The translations under genes and the position numbers were made by a program. From NCBI GenBank assembly GCA_900768005.1, contig CAAGBE010000032.1, positions 1 to 6,050 on the forward strand: a stretch of 6,050 nt of DNA. Direction: 5' to 3'. Each line of letters starts with the position of its first letter. Within the stretch, counting starts at the first letter, position 1. Shown piece by piece: positions 1 to 6,013 of the stretch. Source of the DNA: Clostridia bacterium (lineage in GTDB: Bacteria; Bacillota; Clostridia; UMGS1883). The notes under the pieces are model-generated. The model was given only the letters and a program-made list of their open reading frames with translations. It was not told the DNA's origin and ran no database searches.

Positions 1-713
1 GTCTTCCATATGGCTTCCTTTTCGGAAGCGAGTTCCTCCGCCTTTTTACCCTCGATTACAATTACAAATTCACCACGAGGGGGATTTTCCTCATACCTTG
101 CAATTGCTTCGGTAAATGTTGTTCTGTAAATCTCCTCATGAATTTTCGTAAGCTCACGGCAAAGGGCAATCCGCCTGTCTCCAAAGGTTTCGAGCATATC
201 ACGAAGCGTTGACATCAGCTTATGGGGCGCTTCGTAAAAAATCATTGTCCTCTGCTCGTCAACGAGGGATTTGAGATGCTCTGTTCTTCCCCTTTTATTA
301 ACGGTCAGAAAGCCTTCAAAAGCAAACCGCTGTGTAGAAAAACCGCTGGTGATAAGAGCGTTGATTCCTGCCACCGCTCCTGGTACGGGAACAACGTCAA
401 TTCCTGCCTCGGCACACATTTTCACCAAATCCTCCCCCGGGTCGCTTATGGCAGGTGTCCCTGCGTCGCTGACAAGGGCAATATTTTTGCCGTTTTTCAT
501 TTCATTTATGAGGTATTCGCCTTTTTCCTTTTTGTTATGCTCAAAGTAGCTTGTAAGGGGTTTTTCTATTTCCAGATGATTGAGTAGTCCCAAAGTTCTC
601 CGCGTATCCTCCGCTGCAATGAGGTCAACTGTGCGGAGGGTTTCAACACATCTGTATGTAATATCGCCCAAATTTCCGATAGGCGTTGCACATAAGTATA
701 ATTTTCCGTTCAT
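1..713 (-). CDS. rsmI: RsmI, 16S rRNA (cytidine(1402)-2'-O)-methyltransferase, C-terminus cut by window edge
   Basis: RsmI transfers a methyl group from S-adenosylmethionine to the 2'-OH of C1402 in 16S rRNA, in the decoding centre of the small subunit. The reverse strand encodes 237 residues before the edge. The N-terminus has the family signature LYLCATPIGNLGDIT (residues 5-19), followed by AAEDTRRT (33-40), the SAM-site segment VSDAGTPAISDPG (81-93), PVPGAVAG (109-116) and FYEAPHKL (159-166). These are hallmarks of the tetrapyrrole methylase fold in the RsmI (YraL/YabC) group. E. coli RsmI is 286 residues, so roughly the last 50 are missing here, and no stop is reached. The ATG at 713-711 has an AAGGAA ribosome binding site 7 bases upstream (721-726) that touches the trmN6 stop codon. 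The gene lies 11 bases after trmN6, so the two are probably co-transcribed. The linkage resembles yabB-yazA-yabC of Bacillus, without the middle gene. Confidence 0.96.
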   Translation of the reverse strand, partial: MNGKLYLCATPIGNLGDITYRCVETLRTVDLIAAEDTRRTLGLLNHLEIEKPLTSYFEHNKKEKGEYLINEMKNGKNIALVSDAGTPAISDPGEDLVKMCAEAGIDVVPVPGAVAGINALITSGFSTQRFAFEGFLTVNKRGRTEHLKSLVDEQRTMIFYEAPHKLMSTLRDMLETFGDRRIALCRELTKIHEEIYRTTFTEAIARYEENPPRGEFVIVIEGKKAEELASEKEAIWK

Positions 714-724
714 AATAATATTCC

Positions 725-1438
725 TTATTTTAAAGATTGTATATAGTTTCCGTCGCGGTCGTACATAAACACGGCAGGTTCTAATTTTAGCTGAGGTTTT
801 CCGCCCTCAGCACCCTCTACCAGAATCAGGTTTGCCCCTTTTTCCTCGGAGGAATATACCACCGCAAGGCGTTTTGGCTCAATTTTGTACTTGCGGAATG
901 TGGTTATAACATCGCAAAGTCTGTCTGCCCGATGCACCATAAATAGCTTTCCGCAGGGCTTTAACACCTCTTTTGAGCATCTCACCACATCATCAAGGCT
1001 GCAGCAGATTTCGTGACGGGCTATTGCAAGCTTATCCTTGGGATTCACAAGTCCACCGCCTGCATTCATATAGGGTGGATTGCAGGTAACTGCATCAAAG
1101 GAATGTGCACCGAATATTTTTTTGCAGTTTTTTAAATCCTCGTTATGTACACGGATTTTGTCCTGCAGGGAGTTAAGCTGCATTGTTCTTTTTGCCATAT
1201 CGCTGACCTCTGGCACAATTTCCACGGCATCTATTCCCGAAAGCTCACACATACCCCACAGAAGTACGGGGATAATTCCCGTTCCCGTACACATATCCAG
1301 CACCCTTGCCCCTTTTTTGAGCTTTACAAAACGGGCTAGAAGCACTGCGTCACTGCCGAAGCAGAATCCGTCCTTATTCTGTATTATTTTGTATCCCTTA
1401 AGACCAAGGTCTTCTACTTTTTCATAATCGTATATCAT
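725..1438 (-). CDS. trmN6: TrmN6-like tRNA1(Val) (adenine(37)-N6)-methyltransferase
   Basis: This is a 237-residue class I SAM-dependent methyltransferase of the YfiC/YabB (TrmN6) group, which methylates N6 of A37 beside the anticodon of tRNA1(Val). Visible signatures are the N-terminal GYKIIQNKDGFCFGSDAVLL segment (residues 15-34), typical of the family, SAM motif I VLDMCTGTGIIP (46-57), an acidic residue ending motif II (E73), and the catalytic NPPY motif (120-123) that marks N6-adenine methyltransferases. I chose the ATG at 1438-1436 because the family starts just before this segment and an AGGTGG ribosome binding site (1444-1449) sits 5 bases upstream. An in-frame ATG at 1492 would add 18 residues, but those codons run through the hairpin at 1457-1480. 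rsmI follows after 11 bases. No separate promoter is visible, so expression probably comes from readthrough of the ferredoxin transcript. The exact tRNA substrate is inferred from the family. Confidence 0.92.
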   Translation of the reverse strand: MIYDYEKVEDLGLKGYKIIQNKDGFCFGSDAVLLARFVKLKKGARVLDMCTGTGIIPVLLWGMCELSGIDAVEIVPEVSDMAKRTMQLNSLQDKIRVHNEDLKNCKKIFGAHSFDAVTCNPPYMNAGGGLVNPKDKLAIARHEICCSLDDVVRCSKEVLKPCGKLFMVHRADRLCDVITTFRKYKIEPKRLAVVYSSEEKGANLILVEGAEGGKPQLKLEPAVFMYDRDGNYIQSLK

Positions 1439-1443
1439 CTTAT

Positions 1444-1449
1444 CCACCT
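1444..1449 (-). promoter_or_regulatory. Ribosome binding site deciding the trmN6 start
   Basis: On the reverse strand this reads AGGTGG, 5 bases before the ATG at 1438. It favours that start over the in-frame ATG at 1492, whose reading would pass through the hairpin stem. Confidence 0.8.
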
Positions 1450-1456
1450 GTAAAGT

Positions 1457-1480
1457 AAAAGCCGCCAAAAGGCGGCTTTT
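1457..1480 (-). terminator. Rho-independent terminator-like hairpin between ferredoxin and trmN6
   Basis: This is a perfect inverted repeat: 10-base arms (AAAAGCCGCC and its complement) around a 4-base loop, with six G-C pairs in the core. Read leftward it follows the ferredoxin stop by about 24 bases. Its 3' arm ends in TTTT and runs on into ACTTTA, a moderate T tract, after which comes the trmN6 ribosome binding site. The symmetry also allows function on the plus strand, where TTTTCTCTTT follows, but no plus-strand gene ends here. The likely role is partial termination that keeps ferredoxin mRNA abundant and trmN6-rsmI mRNA low. Confidence 0.75.
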
Positions 1481-1504
1481 CTCTTTGTACAAAAGTGTAC
1501 CCTA

Positions 1505-1678
1505 TTATTCAGCAGGGTTAGGAGCAGCAACAGGACATACACCTGCGCAAGCACCGCATTCTACGCAAGCGTCTGCGTCGATTACGTACTTTCCATCACC
1601 TTCGCTGATGCAGCTGCAGGGGCATTCTGCCTCGCAAGCACCACAGCTGATGCAATCATCATTAATAATATAAGCCAT
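1505..1678 (-). CDS. 2[4Fe-4S] ferredoxin, clostridial type
   Basis: This 57-residue protein is a small cytoplasmic low-potential electron carrier of the clostridial ferredoxin family, which serves enzymes such as pyruvate:ferredoxin oxidoreductase and hydrogenase. It has two CxxCxxCxxxCP cluster motifs: Cys9-Cys12-Cys15-Cys19-Pro20 and Cys38-Cys41-Cys44-Cys48-Pro49. By the family rule, each cluster is held by three cysteines of one motif and the fourth of the other. The linker contains the usual GDGKYVIDAD segment (27-36). Length and layout match the roughly 55-residue clostridial ferredoxins. Two additional cysteines, Cys21 and Cys23, follow the first motif. The ATG at 1678-1676 has a GAGGTG ribosome binding site 6 bases upstream. 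The gene ends in tandem stops (TAA TAG). A strong promoter lies upstream and a terminator-like hairpin downstream, so it is probably mainly monocistronic. Its redox partner cannot be told from this window. Confidence 0.95.
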   Translation of the reverse strand: MAYIINDDCISCGACEAECPCSCISEGDGKYVIDADACVECGACAGVCPVAAPNPAE

Positions 1679-1712
1679 TGTCTACACCTCTTTTACATAG
1701 AATGTTACTTTC

Positions 1713-1740
1713 ATTGTAGCATAAAAATCATAAATTTCAA
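1713..1740 (-). promoter_or_regulatory. Sigma-A-type promoter for the ferredoxin gene, extended -10
   Basis: On the reverse strand a -35 box TTGAAA (1740-1735) is followed after 16 bases by a -10 box TACAAT (1718-1713). A TG one base before the -10 makes it an extended -10 element. Transcription would begin near 1706, giving a leader of about 28 bases that carries the GAGGTG ribosome binding site. No operator palindrome is evident. Confidence 0.8.
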
Positions 1741-1770
1741 TAGTTTTTTTTGCTTTTCCGCCTTTTTTAC

Positions 1771-1799
1771 TTGAATACCGCGATTTTTTTATATATAAT
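1771..1799 (+). promoter_or_regulatory. Sigma-A-type promoter for the EIIC-dusB-proBAC operon
   Basis: A -35 box TTGAAT (1771-1776) and a perfect -10 box TATAAT (1794-1799) are separated by 17 bases, the optimal spacing, in a T-rich spacer. The start point would be about 1806, leaving only some 23 bases before the ATG at 1829, with GAAAGGG as ribosome binding site (1814-1820). That leader is too short for a riboswitch or T-box. It is the only promoter I can see for the whole rightward operon. Confidence 0.82.
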
Positions 1800-1828
1800 A
1801 TAGGAAATTATCTGAAAGGGCGTTACAA

Positions 1829-2893
1829 ATGAGAACATTAAAAAGAATCCTCAACCACATCTTTATCGACGGCCTGAGCGGTATGGCGTTTGGCCTGTTT
1901 GCCACACTGATTGTTGGAACAATCCTTACACAGCTTGGCTCCTTTATTGGCGGAAGCGTGGGCAATTTCTTTATTATCACCGGCAAAATTGCCTCTCTCT
2001 TAACAGGTGCAGGTATCGGTGTCGGCGTTGCGTGTAAATTCCGTTCATCACAGCTTACAACGGTAAGTGCCGCAGTTGCAGGTATGGTTGGTGCTTATGC
2101 AGCAAAAATCCTTGCAGGTACACTCTTTGTAAACGGCACATTTTCCATCACACCTCCCGGAGAGCCTTTGGGTGCGTTCATTGCGGCATACACGGCAATC
2201 CTCGTTGGTAAGCTTGTCAGCGGAAAGACAAAGGTGGATATAATAGTAACTCCCGTCTGCTGTATTCTTGCAGGCTCGGCAATAGCTCTTTTGGTAGGTC
2301 CTCCCATTTCAAAATTTATGGCAGACCTTGGCGCTATGGTTAACTGGGGCGTAAAACAGAATCCTTTCACTATGGGTATTGTTGTCAGCGTTCTTATGGG
2401 AATGTTCCTTACCCTCCCCATAAGCTCGGCGGCAATCGGCATTATCCTCGGACTTGACGGACTTGCAGCAGGTGCGGCAACAGTGGGTTGCTGTGCCAAT
2501 ATGATAGGCTTTGCTGTAATAAGCTACCGTGAAAACAAGTTTGGCGGTCTTGTTGCACAGGGACTCGGCACAAGTATGCTCCAGATTCCCAACATTATGC
2601 GCCATCCTCTTATCTGGATTCCATCTATATTTACAAGTGCTGTTTTAGGACCGCTTTCCACAATGGTATTCCATATGGAGAGCAATCCTACAGGAAGCGG
2701 TATGGGAACGGCAGGTCTTGTAGGTCCTATAATGAGCTTTCAGACAATGGCATCCAAGATGGACCCCATGCTTGCACTTCTTTATAATATTCTTATGTAC
2801 TTTATCTTCCCTGCAATTATTTCCCTTGTAATTTCCGAGGGAATGAGGAAGCTCAATATAATAAAGCAGGGCGATATGAAGCTTAATTTATGA
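1829..2893 (+). CDS. PfoR-like PTS EIIC-family membrane protein (PTS_EIIC_2), orphan
   Basis: This is a 354-residue polytopic membrane protein with no cleavable signal peptide. Hydrophobic segments occur at about residues 17-40, 47-69, 76-100, 113-131, 137-157, 179-208, 211-233, 257-280 and 313-337. I recognise the PTS EIIC-type family that includes the Clostridium perfringens regulator PfoR, from the N-terminal GLSGMAFGLFATLIVGTI, the central LPISSAAIGIILGLDGLAAGAATVGCC region, the MRHPLIWIP segment (257-265) and the glycine-rich GSGMGTAGLVGPI (289-301). The length fits the family. No EIIA, EIIB or phosphorylation domain is present or nearby, so sugar phosphotransfer by this protein alone is not supported. 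Its substrate and any regulatory role are unknown. It is the first gene after the promoter at 1771-1799. Its stop overlaps the dusB start in ATGA, indicating translational coupling. Transport of proline or a related solute is a possibility suggested only by neighbourhood. Confidence 0.82.
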   Translation: MRTLKRILNHIFIDGLSGMAFGLFATLIVGTILTQLGSFIGGSVGNFFIITGKIASLLTGAGIGVGVACKFRSSQLTTVSAAVAGMVGAYAAKILAGTLFVNGTFSITPPGEPLGAFIAAYTAILVGKLVSGKTKVDIIVTPVCCILAGSAIALLVGPPISKFMADLGAMVNWGVKQNPFTMGIVVSVLMGMFLTLPISSAAIGIILGLDGLAAGAATVGCCANMIGFAVISYRENKFGGLVAQGLGTSMLQIPNIMRHPLIWIPSIFTSAVLGPLSTMVFHMESNPTGSGMGTAGLVGPIMSFQTMASKMDPMLALLYNILMYFIFPAIISLVISEGMRKLNIIKQGDMKLNL

Positions 2894-3837
2894 TGAAAAT
2901 AGGTAATGTAGAACTTAAAAATAATATATTTCTTGCCCCGATGGCAGGAGTTACCGACCTTGCCTTCCGTATAATATGCGACCGTTTCGGAGCAGGGCTT
3001 TCCTATACAGAAATGGTCAGTGCAAAGGCGCTGTCCTTTGCCGACAAAAAAACGGGCACTCTTATGAAGACGGAAAATCTTCCCACTGCGGTACAGCTTT
3101 TCGGAAGTGACCCCGATATAATGGCAGATGCTGTTCCTGAGGTTGAGAAACACGGGCTGTTCACAGATATAAATATGGGCTGTCCTGCGCCGAAAATTGC
3201 AGGAAACGGTGAGGGCAGTGCACTTATGCGTGACCTTGCCAAAGCTGAAAAAATCATCGGTTCAGTCTGCGAAAGAGCAACAAAGCCCGTAACGGTCAAG
3301 ATGCGGAGCGGTTGGGACGAGAATCATATAAACGCCGTGGAGCTTGCACGTATTGCTGAAAACTGCGGTGCGGCGGCAGTTACCGTTCACGGCAGGACAA
3401 GGGAGCAGTATTACAGCGGAAAGGCTGACAGAAATATTATCCGCAAAGTTTGTAAGGCCGTTTCCATTCCCGTAATTGCCAACGGTGACATTTTTACCGC
3501 CTATGATGCAAAAAGTATGCTGGAGGAAACGGGTGCTTCTGCCGTAATGGTCGGCAGGGGCAGTCAGGGAAACCCATGGATTTTTAGGCAGATTAACGAA
3601 CTTTTCTCAACGGGAGAGGTTTTGACGAACCCCACGGCAGAGGAAAGAATCTCCCTTGCAATGGAGCATATAACCCTTATGTGTCAGCTAAAAGGGGAAT
3701 ATATCGGCATCCGCGAGGCACGAAAGCACGGCTCCTGGTATATAAAAGGACTTAGCGGTGCAGCACAACTACGAAACAAAATTAACTCGGCAACATCACT
3801 TGATGAAATGCAAAGTATACTCTCAGAATTACTATAA
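2890..3837 (+). CDS. dusB: DusB-type tRNA-dihydrouridine synthase
   Basis: This flavoenzyme reduces specific uridines in the tRNA D-loop to dihydrouridine, using FMN and NADPH. The 315-residue protein has the two-domain layout of the family. The TIM-barrel N-terminal part shows LAPMAGVTDLAFR (residues 15-27), the catalytic loop NMGCPAPK with Cys98 as proton donor, GNGEGSALMRD (105-115), VKMRSGW (136-142), VTVHGRTREQYYSG (164-177), IANGDI (196-201) and the FMN phosphate-binding VMVGRGSQGNPW (219-230). The helical C-terminal part has IREARKHGSWYIKG (274-287), typical of bacterial DusB. The start overlaps the preceding stop in ATGA. A second ATG follows immediately (2893), so the start may be one codon later. 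The upstream ribosome binding site is weak, so translation is likely coupled to the membrane-protein gene. proB begins 13 bases after the stop. Assignment to the Dus family is secure; DusB rather than another paralogue rests on motif and length. Confidence 0.95.
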   Translation: MMKIGNVELKNNIFLAPMAGVTDLAFRIICDRFGAGLSYTEMVSAKALSFADKKTGTLMKTENLPTAVQLFGSDPDIMADAVPEVEKHGLFTDINMGCPAPKIAGNGEGSALMRDLAKAEKIIGSVCERATKPVTVKMRSGWDENHINAVELARIAENCGAAAVTVHGRTREQYYSGKADRNIIRKVCKAVSIPVIANGDIFTAYDAKSMLEETGASAVMVGRGSQGNPWIFRQINELFSTGEVLTNPTAEERISLAMEHITLMCQLKGEYIGIREARKHGSWYIKGLSGAAQLRNKINSATSLDEMQSILSELL

Positions 3838-3850
3838 AGGATGTAATATT

Positions 3851-4618
3851 ATGCGTATAGCAATTAAAGTAGGCACTTCAACATTAGCTCACTCAACGGG
3901 ACATCTTAATATCCGTCACGTGGAGGATTTGTGCAAGGTTTTAAGCGACCTTAAAAATGCAGGAAATGAGATAATTCTCGTATCCTCAGGCGCAATCGGT
4001 ATGGGAATGGGAAAGCTGTCCCTTTCCACCCGCCCAGACGATATGCCCACCAAACAGGCGGCTGCCGCAGTGGGACAGTGCGAGCTGATGTATACATATG
4101 ACAAGCTCTTTTCCGAATATAATCATACCGTTGCACAGCTTCTCGTAACCTCGCCCGATATCAAGGACAGCGTAAGAGGCGGAAATTTCAAAAACACAAT
4201 GCTCCGTCTTTTAGAGCTTGGCGCACTTCCCGTTATAAACGAAAACGACACCGTTGCAACTGAAGAAATTTCGGTAGGTGATAACGACACACTCTCTGCC
4301 CTTGTTGCAAAGAGCTGTGAAGCTGATTTGTTGGTGCTTTTATCTGACATTGACGGGCTTTACACCGCCGACCCTCACAAGGACAAGGATGCAAAGCTTA
4401 TAGATGTTGTTCCCGAAATTACCCCCGAAATCATTGCTGTTGCAGGCGGTAAAGGTTCTTCCCTCGGCACGGGCGGTATGGCAACGAAAATCAAGGCGGC
4501 ACAGATTTGTAGCGAAAGCGGAATTGATATGGTTATTACCAACGGTGCAAACCCCTATGTTCTCTATGATATAGTGGAGGGCAAGAGCGTCGGCACAAAA
4601 TTCGTGGGAAAAAGGTGA
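3851..4618 (+). CDS. proB: Glutamate 5-kinase, short form without PUA domain
   Basis: ProB phosphorylates glutamate to gamma-glutamyl phosphate with ATP, the first and normally proline-inhibited step of proline synthesis in the cytoplasm. The 255-residue protein is an amino-acid kinase fold. It shows the N-terminal KVGTSTL loop (residues 6-12), VSSGAIGMGM (44-53), the glutamate-site INENDTV (129-135), GDNDTLSALVA (143-153), LLSDIDGLYTADP (163-175) and the nucleotide-site GTGGMATKIKAA (206-217). E. coli ProB is 367 residues with a C-terminal PUA domain. This one stops directly after the kinase domain, at the proA overlap, with no sign of truncation, as in other PUA-less ProB proteins. The ATG at 3851 has AAAGGA (3836-3841) 9 bases upstream. 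The longer in-frame opening from 3758 lies inside dusB and is not used. The stop lies in the proA translation-start region, consistent with coupling of the two enzymes, which pass on an unstable intermediate. Confidence 0.96.
   Translation: MRIAIKVGTSTLAHSTGHLNIRHVEDLCKVLSDLKNAGNEIILVSSGAIGMGMGKLSLSTRPDDMPTKQAAAAVGQCELMYTYDKLFSEYNHTVAQLLVTSPDIKDSVRGGNFKNTMLRLLELGALPVINENDTVATEEISVGDNDTLSALVAKSCEADLLVLLSDIDGLYTADPHKDKDAKLIDVVPEITPEIIAVAGGKGSSLGTGGMATKIKAAQICSESGIDMVITNGANPYVLYDIVEGKSVGTKFVGKR
4612..4618 (+). promoter_or_regulatory. Ribosome binding site for proA, overlapping the proB stop
   Basis: The bases AAGGTGA include the proB stop TGA and lie 5 bases before the ATG at 4624. This supports 4624 as the proA start. 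The alternative GTG at 4615 would lie inside this site and has only a GGGA element upstream. Confidence 0.65.
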
Positions 4619-4623
4619 AGAAA

Positions 4624-5871
4624 ATGACCACACAACAGTTACTCGAAAAAGCAAAGGCAGCAAAGCTTTCCGCAATGCTCCTTGATACCCAAACGAAAAA
4701 CACGGCACTACTCAAAATGGCGGATAAACTTATCGAGCATACCGATAGAATCCTTTCTGCAAACAAAATTGACGTAGAAAATGCAAGAGGAATTATTTCT
4801 GACGTTATGATAGACCGTCTCTCGCTTTCTCCCGAAAGGATTGAGAGTATGGCAAAGGGCATCCGTGATGTAGCCTTGCTCCCCGACCCTGTGGGAAGTG
4901 TTATTGAAAGAACAGAAAGAGAAAACGGACTTATAATAGAAAAAACCTCCGTCCCCATCGGGGTTACGGCAATTATTTACGAAAGCCGTCCCAATGTCAC
5001 AAGTGATGCGGCGGCACTTTCCTTAAAAAGCGGAAATGTCTGCGTTCTCCGCGGAGGAAAAGAGGCGTACAATAGTGCAAAAGCTATTGTAGATGCTCTT
5101 AAAGAAGCACTTTCCGAGTGCAATCTTTCCCCCGACCTTGTAAATTTGGTGTCTGATACAACACGGCAGAGTGCAACAGATTTGATGACGGCAGTGGGCT
5201 ATGTAGACCTGCTTATCCCCCGTGGCGGTGCAGGACTTATAAAAGCTTGCACAGAAAACGCAAAAGTTCCCTGCATACAGACGGGTACGGGAATCTGTCA
5301 TATATTCGTTGACGAAAGTGCAGATATAAATATGGCACTTAACATCATAGAAAACGCCAAAACAAGCCGTCCTTCCGTTTGTAACGCGGCAGAGTGCCTG
5401 ATTGTTCACAAGAACATTGCAGAAAGCTTTCTCCCCCTTGTAAAAGAAAGGCTTGCTCTCGAAAGAACAGAAAATCCCGTAGAGCTTCGCTGTGACGAAA
5501 GAGCTTACGCAATCCTCGGCACAAAAAAAGCAGGAGAAAACGATTTTGACACAGAATTTCTTGACTATATCCTTGCAGTGAAGGTGGTTGACAGCGTAAA
5601 TGAAGCAATCGAGCATATTACGCTCCATTCCACAGGACACAGCGAGAGCATCATTACACAAAGCGAAGAAAATGCCCGTCTTTTTGTGGCGGCAGTTGAC
5701 AGTTCATCCGTTTATGTAAATGCGTCCACACGTTTTACCGACGGTGGAGAGTTCGGTCTTGGCTGTGAAATGGGAATTTCCACTCAGCGTCTTCACGCAA
5801 GAGGGCCTATGGGACTCCGCGAGCTTAACACTTATAAATACATTGTAAAAGGAAACGGTCAGATACGATAA
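4624..5871 (+). CDS. proA: Gamma-glutamyl phosphate reductase (glutamate-5-semialdehyde dehydrogenase)
   Basis: ProA reduces gamma-glutamyl phosphate to glutamate 5-semialdehyde with NADPH, the second step of proline synthesis. The product then cyclises to pyrroline-5-carboxylate. From the ATG at 4624 the protein is 415 residues, close to the 417 of E. coli. Aldehyde-dehydrogenase-fold landmarks, in this numbering, are IYESRPNVTSDAAALSLKSGN (about 118-138), LRGGKEA (142-148), IPRGGAGLI (198-206), QTGTGICH (219-226), the active-site loop RPSVCNAAE with catalytic Cys253, and the C-terminal FTDGGEFGLGCEMGIS (371-386) leading to LHARGPMGL (390-398). A GTG at 4615 in the same frame would give 418 residues and a 4-base GTGA overlap with proB. 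I prefer ATG because of the AAGGTGA site 5 bases upstream, but cannot exclude GTG. proC follows after 20 bases with no terminator between. Confidence 0.96.
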   Translation: MTTQQLLEKAKAAKLSAMLLDTQTKNTALLKMADKLIEHTDRILSANKIDVENARGIISDVMIDRLSLSPERIESMAKGIRDVALLPDPVGSVIERTERENGLIIEKTSVPIGVTAIIYESRPNVTSDAAALSLKSGNVCVLRGGKEAYNSAKAIVDALKEALSECNLSPDLVNLVSDTTRQSATDLMTAVGYVDLLIPRGGAGLIKACTENAKVPCIQTGTGICHIFVDESADINMALNIIENAKTSRPSVCNAAECLIVHKNIAESFLPLVKERLALERTENPVELRCDERAYAILGTKKAGENDFDTEFLDYILAVKVVDSVNEAIEHITLHSTGHSESIITQSEENARLFVAAVDSSSVYVNASTRFTDGGEFGLGCEMGISTQRLHARGPMGLRELNTYKYIVKGNGQIR

Positions 5872-5891
5872 TTAAAAAAGGAGATGACTTT

Positions 5892-6013
5892 ATGATAACA
5901 GCAGGTTTTATCGGTACAGGCAATATGGGCGGCGCACTTGCAAAGGCAGCGGCAAAATCCATTGGTGGAAAATTTGTTTTTCTTTCAGATTTTATGGAAG
6001 AAAAACAAATTTT
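5892..6013 (+). CDS. proC: Pyrroline-5-carboxylate reductase, N-terminal fragment cut at contig end
   Basis: ProC reduces pyrroline-5-carboxylate to proline with NAD(P)H, the last step of the pathway. Only about 40 genuine residues are present. They contain the beta strand and glycine-rich Rossmann loop GFIGTGNMGGAL (residues 5-16), which opens ProC proteins, then a second strand FVFLSD (28-33). The ATG at 5892 has a strong AAGGAG (5878-5883) 8 bases upstream. Its place 20 bases after proA completes a proBAC order and supports the name, since the Rossmann loop alone would also fit other NAD(P)-binding proteins. The open frame continues to 6050, but from 6014 it is sequencing adapter. Codons 42 onward (DRKSTRLNSSHH) are therefore not ProC. 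The gene is incomplete because of the assembly end, with no evidence of a biological truncation. Confidence 0.88.

Noticed and set aside
222..768. Plus-strand open frames of 62-121 residues opposite rsmI.
   Set aside because: The reverse strand encodes a continuous RsmI with all family motifs. These frames have no family resemblance and lie antisense to it.
1439..1492. Longer trmN6 beginning at the ATG at 1492, adding 18 residues.
   Set aside because: The additional codons run through the hairpin at 1457-1480 and lack family similarity. The ATG at 1438 has an AGGTGG site 5 bases upstream and matches the family's usual N-terminus.
1485..1673. A 62-residue plus-strand open frame over the ferredoxin.
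   Set aside because: It is the antisense shadow of the ferredoxin gene. The reverse strand carries both cysteine motifs and has its own promoter and ribosome binding site.
1679..1828. A riboswitch, T-box or small RNA in the divergent intergenic region.
   Set aside because: Both predicted leaders are under 30 bases, and I see no stable stem-loop or T-box sequence. The space is taken up by the two promoters and T-rich tracts.
3758..3850. Extended ProB start at 3758 giving 286 residues.
   Set aside because: It overlaps 80 bases of dusB in another frame, and its additional N-terminal residues are unlike ProB. The ATG at 3851 begins exactly at the kinase domain with AAAGGA upstream.
5023..5661. 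A 212-residue reverse-strand open frame inside proA.
   Set aside because: It is a codon-bias shadow. ProA on the plus strand is intact with its catalytic cysteine loop, and the reverse frame is cysteine-rich without a recognisable domain.
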